A stretch of 64,000 nt of DNA, from NCBI RefSeq assembly GCF_009861525.1, contig NZ_WVHL01000001.1, positions 372,001-436,000 on the forward strand. Reading direction: 5' to 3'. A program made the translations under genes and the position numbers. Of the stretch, positions 62,285-64,000 are shown piece by piece (position 1 is the first letter of the stretch; every line of letters begins with the position of its first letter). The notes under the pieces are model-generated. The model was not told the origin of the DNA, ran no database searches, and was given only the letters and a program-made list of their open reading frames with translations. The stretch comes from Pseudomonas sp. LD120. Lineage in GTDB: Bacteria; Pseudomonadota; Gammaproteobacteria; Pseudomonadales; Pseudomonadaceae.

Positions 62285-64000
62285 ATGTTCGCGCCGGCCG
62301 ACACTGCGCATTTCGTGCTGTCCATCCTTGCCGTTCGCCACGACTTCAAGGTGCTGGCCTTCAAGGGTCACGAAGCCATCAGCGAGCTGTATGCAATTCA
62401 TGTCGAGCTGGTTTCGGACAACCCCAATGTCGATCTGGAAAGCCTGCTCAACCGGCCGGCGTTCCTACAGTTCGGCCTCAAGGGTGAAGGCATTCATGGG
62501 CTGATCGACGATATCGAAGTCGGCGACAGCGGCAAGCGCATGACCCGCTATCACCTGATCCTGCGCCCTCACCTGTACCAGTTGCAGCACCGCCACAACC
62601 AGCGGGTCTACCAGAACCTGACAGTGCCGCAGATCATCGCCAAGGTGCTCAAGGAACACGGCATCCTCGCCGACCAATACCGCTTCAACATTGCTCCCAA
62701 GCCTTCAGTGCCCAGGGTGTATTGCGTGCAATACGGGGAGACGGACTTCCAGTTTCTACAACGCCTGTGCTTTGAAGACGGCATTCACTGGCACCACGAA
62801 CACAGCCTCGACCAGCACCTGCTGGTGTTTTCCGACAACCAGACCGACTACCCGATCCTCGCCACCGCGCGCTATCAGCAAGGCAGCGGCCTGGCCGCCG
62901 AAGACCCGGTGGTCAGCCATTTCGCGGTGCGTTTCAGCACCCGCACCAGCCAGGTGGTGCGCCGCGACTACAACCTGAAAAAGCCCGACCCGCGCAGCGC
63001 CTCCAGCGGCGCTAAACTCGATCCGGTGCCCAGCACCTTGCACAGTGCTGTGCGCAGCGAGGCCACCCCGGTGCTGGAAGACTATCGCTACCCCGGCCGC
63101 TACAGCACCGGCGCGGTGGGCAAGCAGTTGAGCCAGATCGCCCTCGAAGGCCACCGCGCCGACTACCAATTGGCCAAGGGGCAGAGTGATCTGTCGACCT
63201 TTCGCTGCGGCCATCTGGTCACCCTCAGCGAGCACCCGCGCGGCGAATACAACCAGATGTGGTTGCTGGTCAGCGTCGAGCACAAAGGTCGACAACCGCA
63301 GGTGCTGGAAGAGTCGGTCACCAGCGACGACCGCCACGACGGCTTTACCCAGGGTTACCGCAACCGCTTCAGCGCCATCCCCTGGGACACCTTCTTTCGG
63401 CCGCAAGAGCCGGCCCCCAAGCCCCGCCTGAGCAGCCAGACCGCGCTGGTGACCGGTCCTGCGGGGGAGGAAATCTGGTGTGACGAACACTCAAGGATAA
63501 AGATTCAGTTTCATTGGGACCGCGAGGGTGAGCGCAACGAGTTCTCCAGCTGCTGGGTGCGGGTGGCCACCAGCTGGGCCGGTGAAGGTTTTGGCCACGT
63601 GATCATCCCGCGCATCGGCATGGAAGTGCTGGTGAGCTTTATCGGCGGCGACCCTGAGCAGCCCCTGGTCACCGGCTGCGTGCCGAACCAGCACACGCCG
63701 GTGCCCTACCCACTGCCGGCGAACAAGACCCGCAGCGTGTTCAAGACCCGCAGCAGCCTGGGCGGCAATGGCTCCAACGAGTTGCGCATCGAGGATCGCG
63801 CCGGCCAGGAGCAAATCTACATCCATGCCCAGCGCGATCAGGACTGCACCGTCAGGAACAATGAAAGCCATTGGGTCGGCGTCAACCGTGTGCACTCGGT
63901 CGGCCAGGACGAAACCATCAGCGTCGGCCAGAACAGCTTGAGAACGGTCAAGGTCGACGACACCCTGCAAGTCGGCGCCACCAAGAAGGACAGCATTGGC
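62285..64000 (+). CDS. vgrG: Type VI secretion tip protein VgrG (3' truncated)
   Basis: 572 codons visible to the window edge. VgrG/gp27-gp5 spike: gp27-like part (YAIHVELVSDNPNVDLESLLNRPAFLQFGL; VPRVYCVQYGETDFQFLQRLCFEDGIHWHHEH), OB-fold region (IKIQFHWDREGE...CWVRVATSWAGEGFGHVIIPRIGMEVLVSFIGGDPEQPLVTG) and the start of the beta-helix (RTVKVDDTLQVGA). ATG at 62285 follows AAGGATG. Effector or PAAR genes would lie beyond 64000. The 204-bp divergent region 62081-62284 holds no gene. Confidence 0.95.
   Translation, partial: MFAPADTAHFVLSILAVRHDFKVLAFKGHEAISELYAIHVELVSDNPNVDLESLLNRPAFLQFGLKGEGIHGLIDDIEVGDSGKRMTRYHLILRPHLYQLQHRHNQRVYQNLTVPQIIAKVLKEHGILADQYRFNIAPKPSVPRVYCVQYGETDFQFLQRLCFEDGIHWHHEHSLDQHLLVFSDNQTDYPILATARYQQGSGLAAEDPVVSHFAVRFSTRTSQVVRRDYNLKKPDPRSASSGAKLDPVPSTLHSAVRSEATPVLEDYRYPGRYSTGAVGKQLSQIALEGHRADYQLAKGQSDLSTFRCGHLVTLSEHPRGEYNQMWLLVSVEHKGRQPQVLEESVTSDDRHDGFTQGYRNRFSAIPWDTFFRPQEPAPKPRLSSQTALVTGPAGEEIWCDEHSRIKIQFHWDREGERNEFSSCWVRVATSWAGEGFGHVIIPRIGMEVLVSFIGGDPEQPLVTGCVPNQHTPVPYPLPANKTRSVFKTRSSLGGNGSNELRIEDRAGQEQIYIHAQRDQDCTVRNNESHWVGVNRVHSVGQDETISVGQNSLRTVKVDDTLQVGATKKDSIG

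Overview
The window is high-GC chromosomal DNA of a fluorescent-group Pseudomonas (P. fluorescens / protegens / chlororaphis type). This is inferred from protein content and from gene order, which follows the P. aeruginosa PA0460-PA0508 neighbourhood as I remember it (acyl-CoA dehydrogenases, bioBFHCD, comF, modE-like, srkA, rarD, glcB, fiuIRA, GST, creDCB, acyltransferase). Codon use is GC-rich, and REP/REPIN-type inverted repeats typical of the group are scattered between genes. No rRNA, tRNA or CRISPR array was seen.

Layout. 1-5.3 kb: 3' part of an S9 peptidase, a Pmp3-like peptide, an aminotransferase/MOSC pair and a divergent LysR regulator. 5.5-12.9 kb: two FadE-type acyl-CoA dehydrogenases with a decayed fragment of a third between them, a membrane diguanylate cyclase, and a complete IS3-family element inserted 12 bp behind the stop codon of the second dehydrogenase, separating it from its old terminator. 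That dehydrogenase has a strong promoter with a PsrA-type operator at its start point. 13.0-17.6 kb: biotin operon bioBFHCD with a BirA-type operator overlapping the bioB -35 box. 17.6-30.4 kb: comF, a ModE-like regulator, PhoX phosphatase, srkA, rarD, a GcvR-like ACT protein, glcB with an ATGTAGT/ACTACAT operator, a response regulator, and a cNMP/CBS/DUF294 protein paired with a DEDDh exonuclease. 30.5-36.5 kb: a Fur-box-preceded iron surface-signalling system (sigma, FecR-type anti-sigma, STN-domain TonB receptor, PepSY protein), probably FiuI-FiuR-FiuA for ferrichrome. 36.5-43.4 kb: GST, creBC/creD, a retropepsin-like protein, an acyltransferase and a DUF2780 protein.

43.6-47.2 kb is an accessory patch: an ECF sigma/anti-sigma pair whose sigma gene has an odd start, an unrecognised membrane-anchored protein, a DinJ-YafQ-type toxin-antitoxin pair whose toxin has an in-frame amber codon, and a highly structured leader upstream of a DUF3077-type small protein. 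47.2-56.3 kb is the sarcosine/one-carbon operon glyA-soxBDAG-purU-fdhA: sarcosine oxidase makes glycine and methylene-THF, GlyA interconverts glycine and serine, and PurU and FdhA handle formyl-THF and formaldehyde. 56.5-61.0 kb: TraX-like protein, low-specificity threonine aldolase, an REP cluster, an NCS1 permease and a nitrilase-superfamily amidase.

61.1-64.0 kb: a striking five-repeat zinc-ribbon protein with an exact 61-residue period, divergent from a vgrG that runs off the window edge. Best leads for something undescribed are this zinc-repeat protein beside vgrG, the structured RNA/DUF3077 unit, and the amber-interrupted YafQ toxin.
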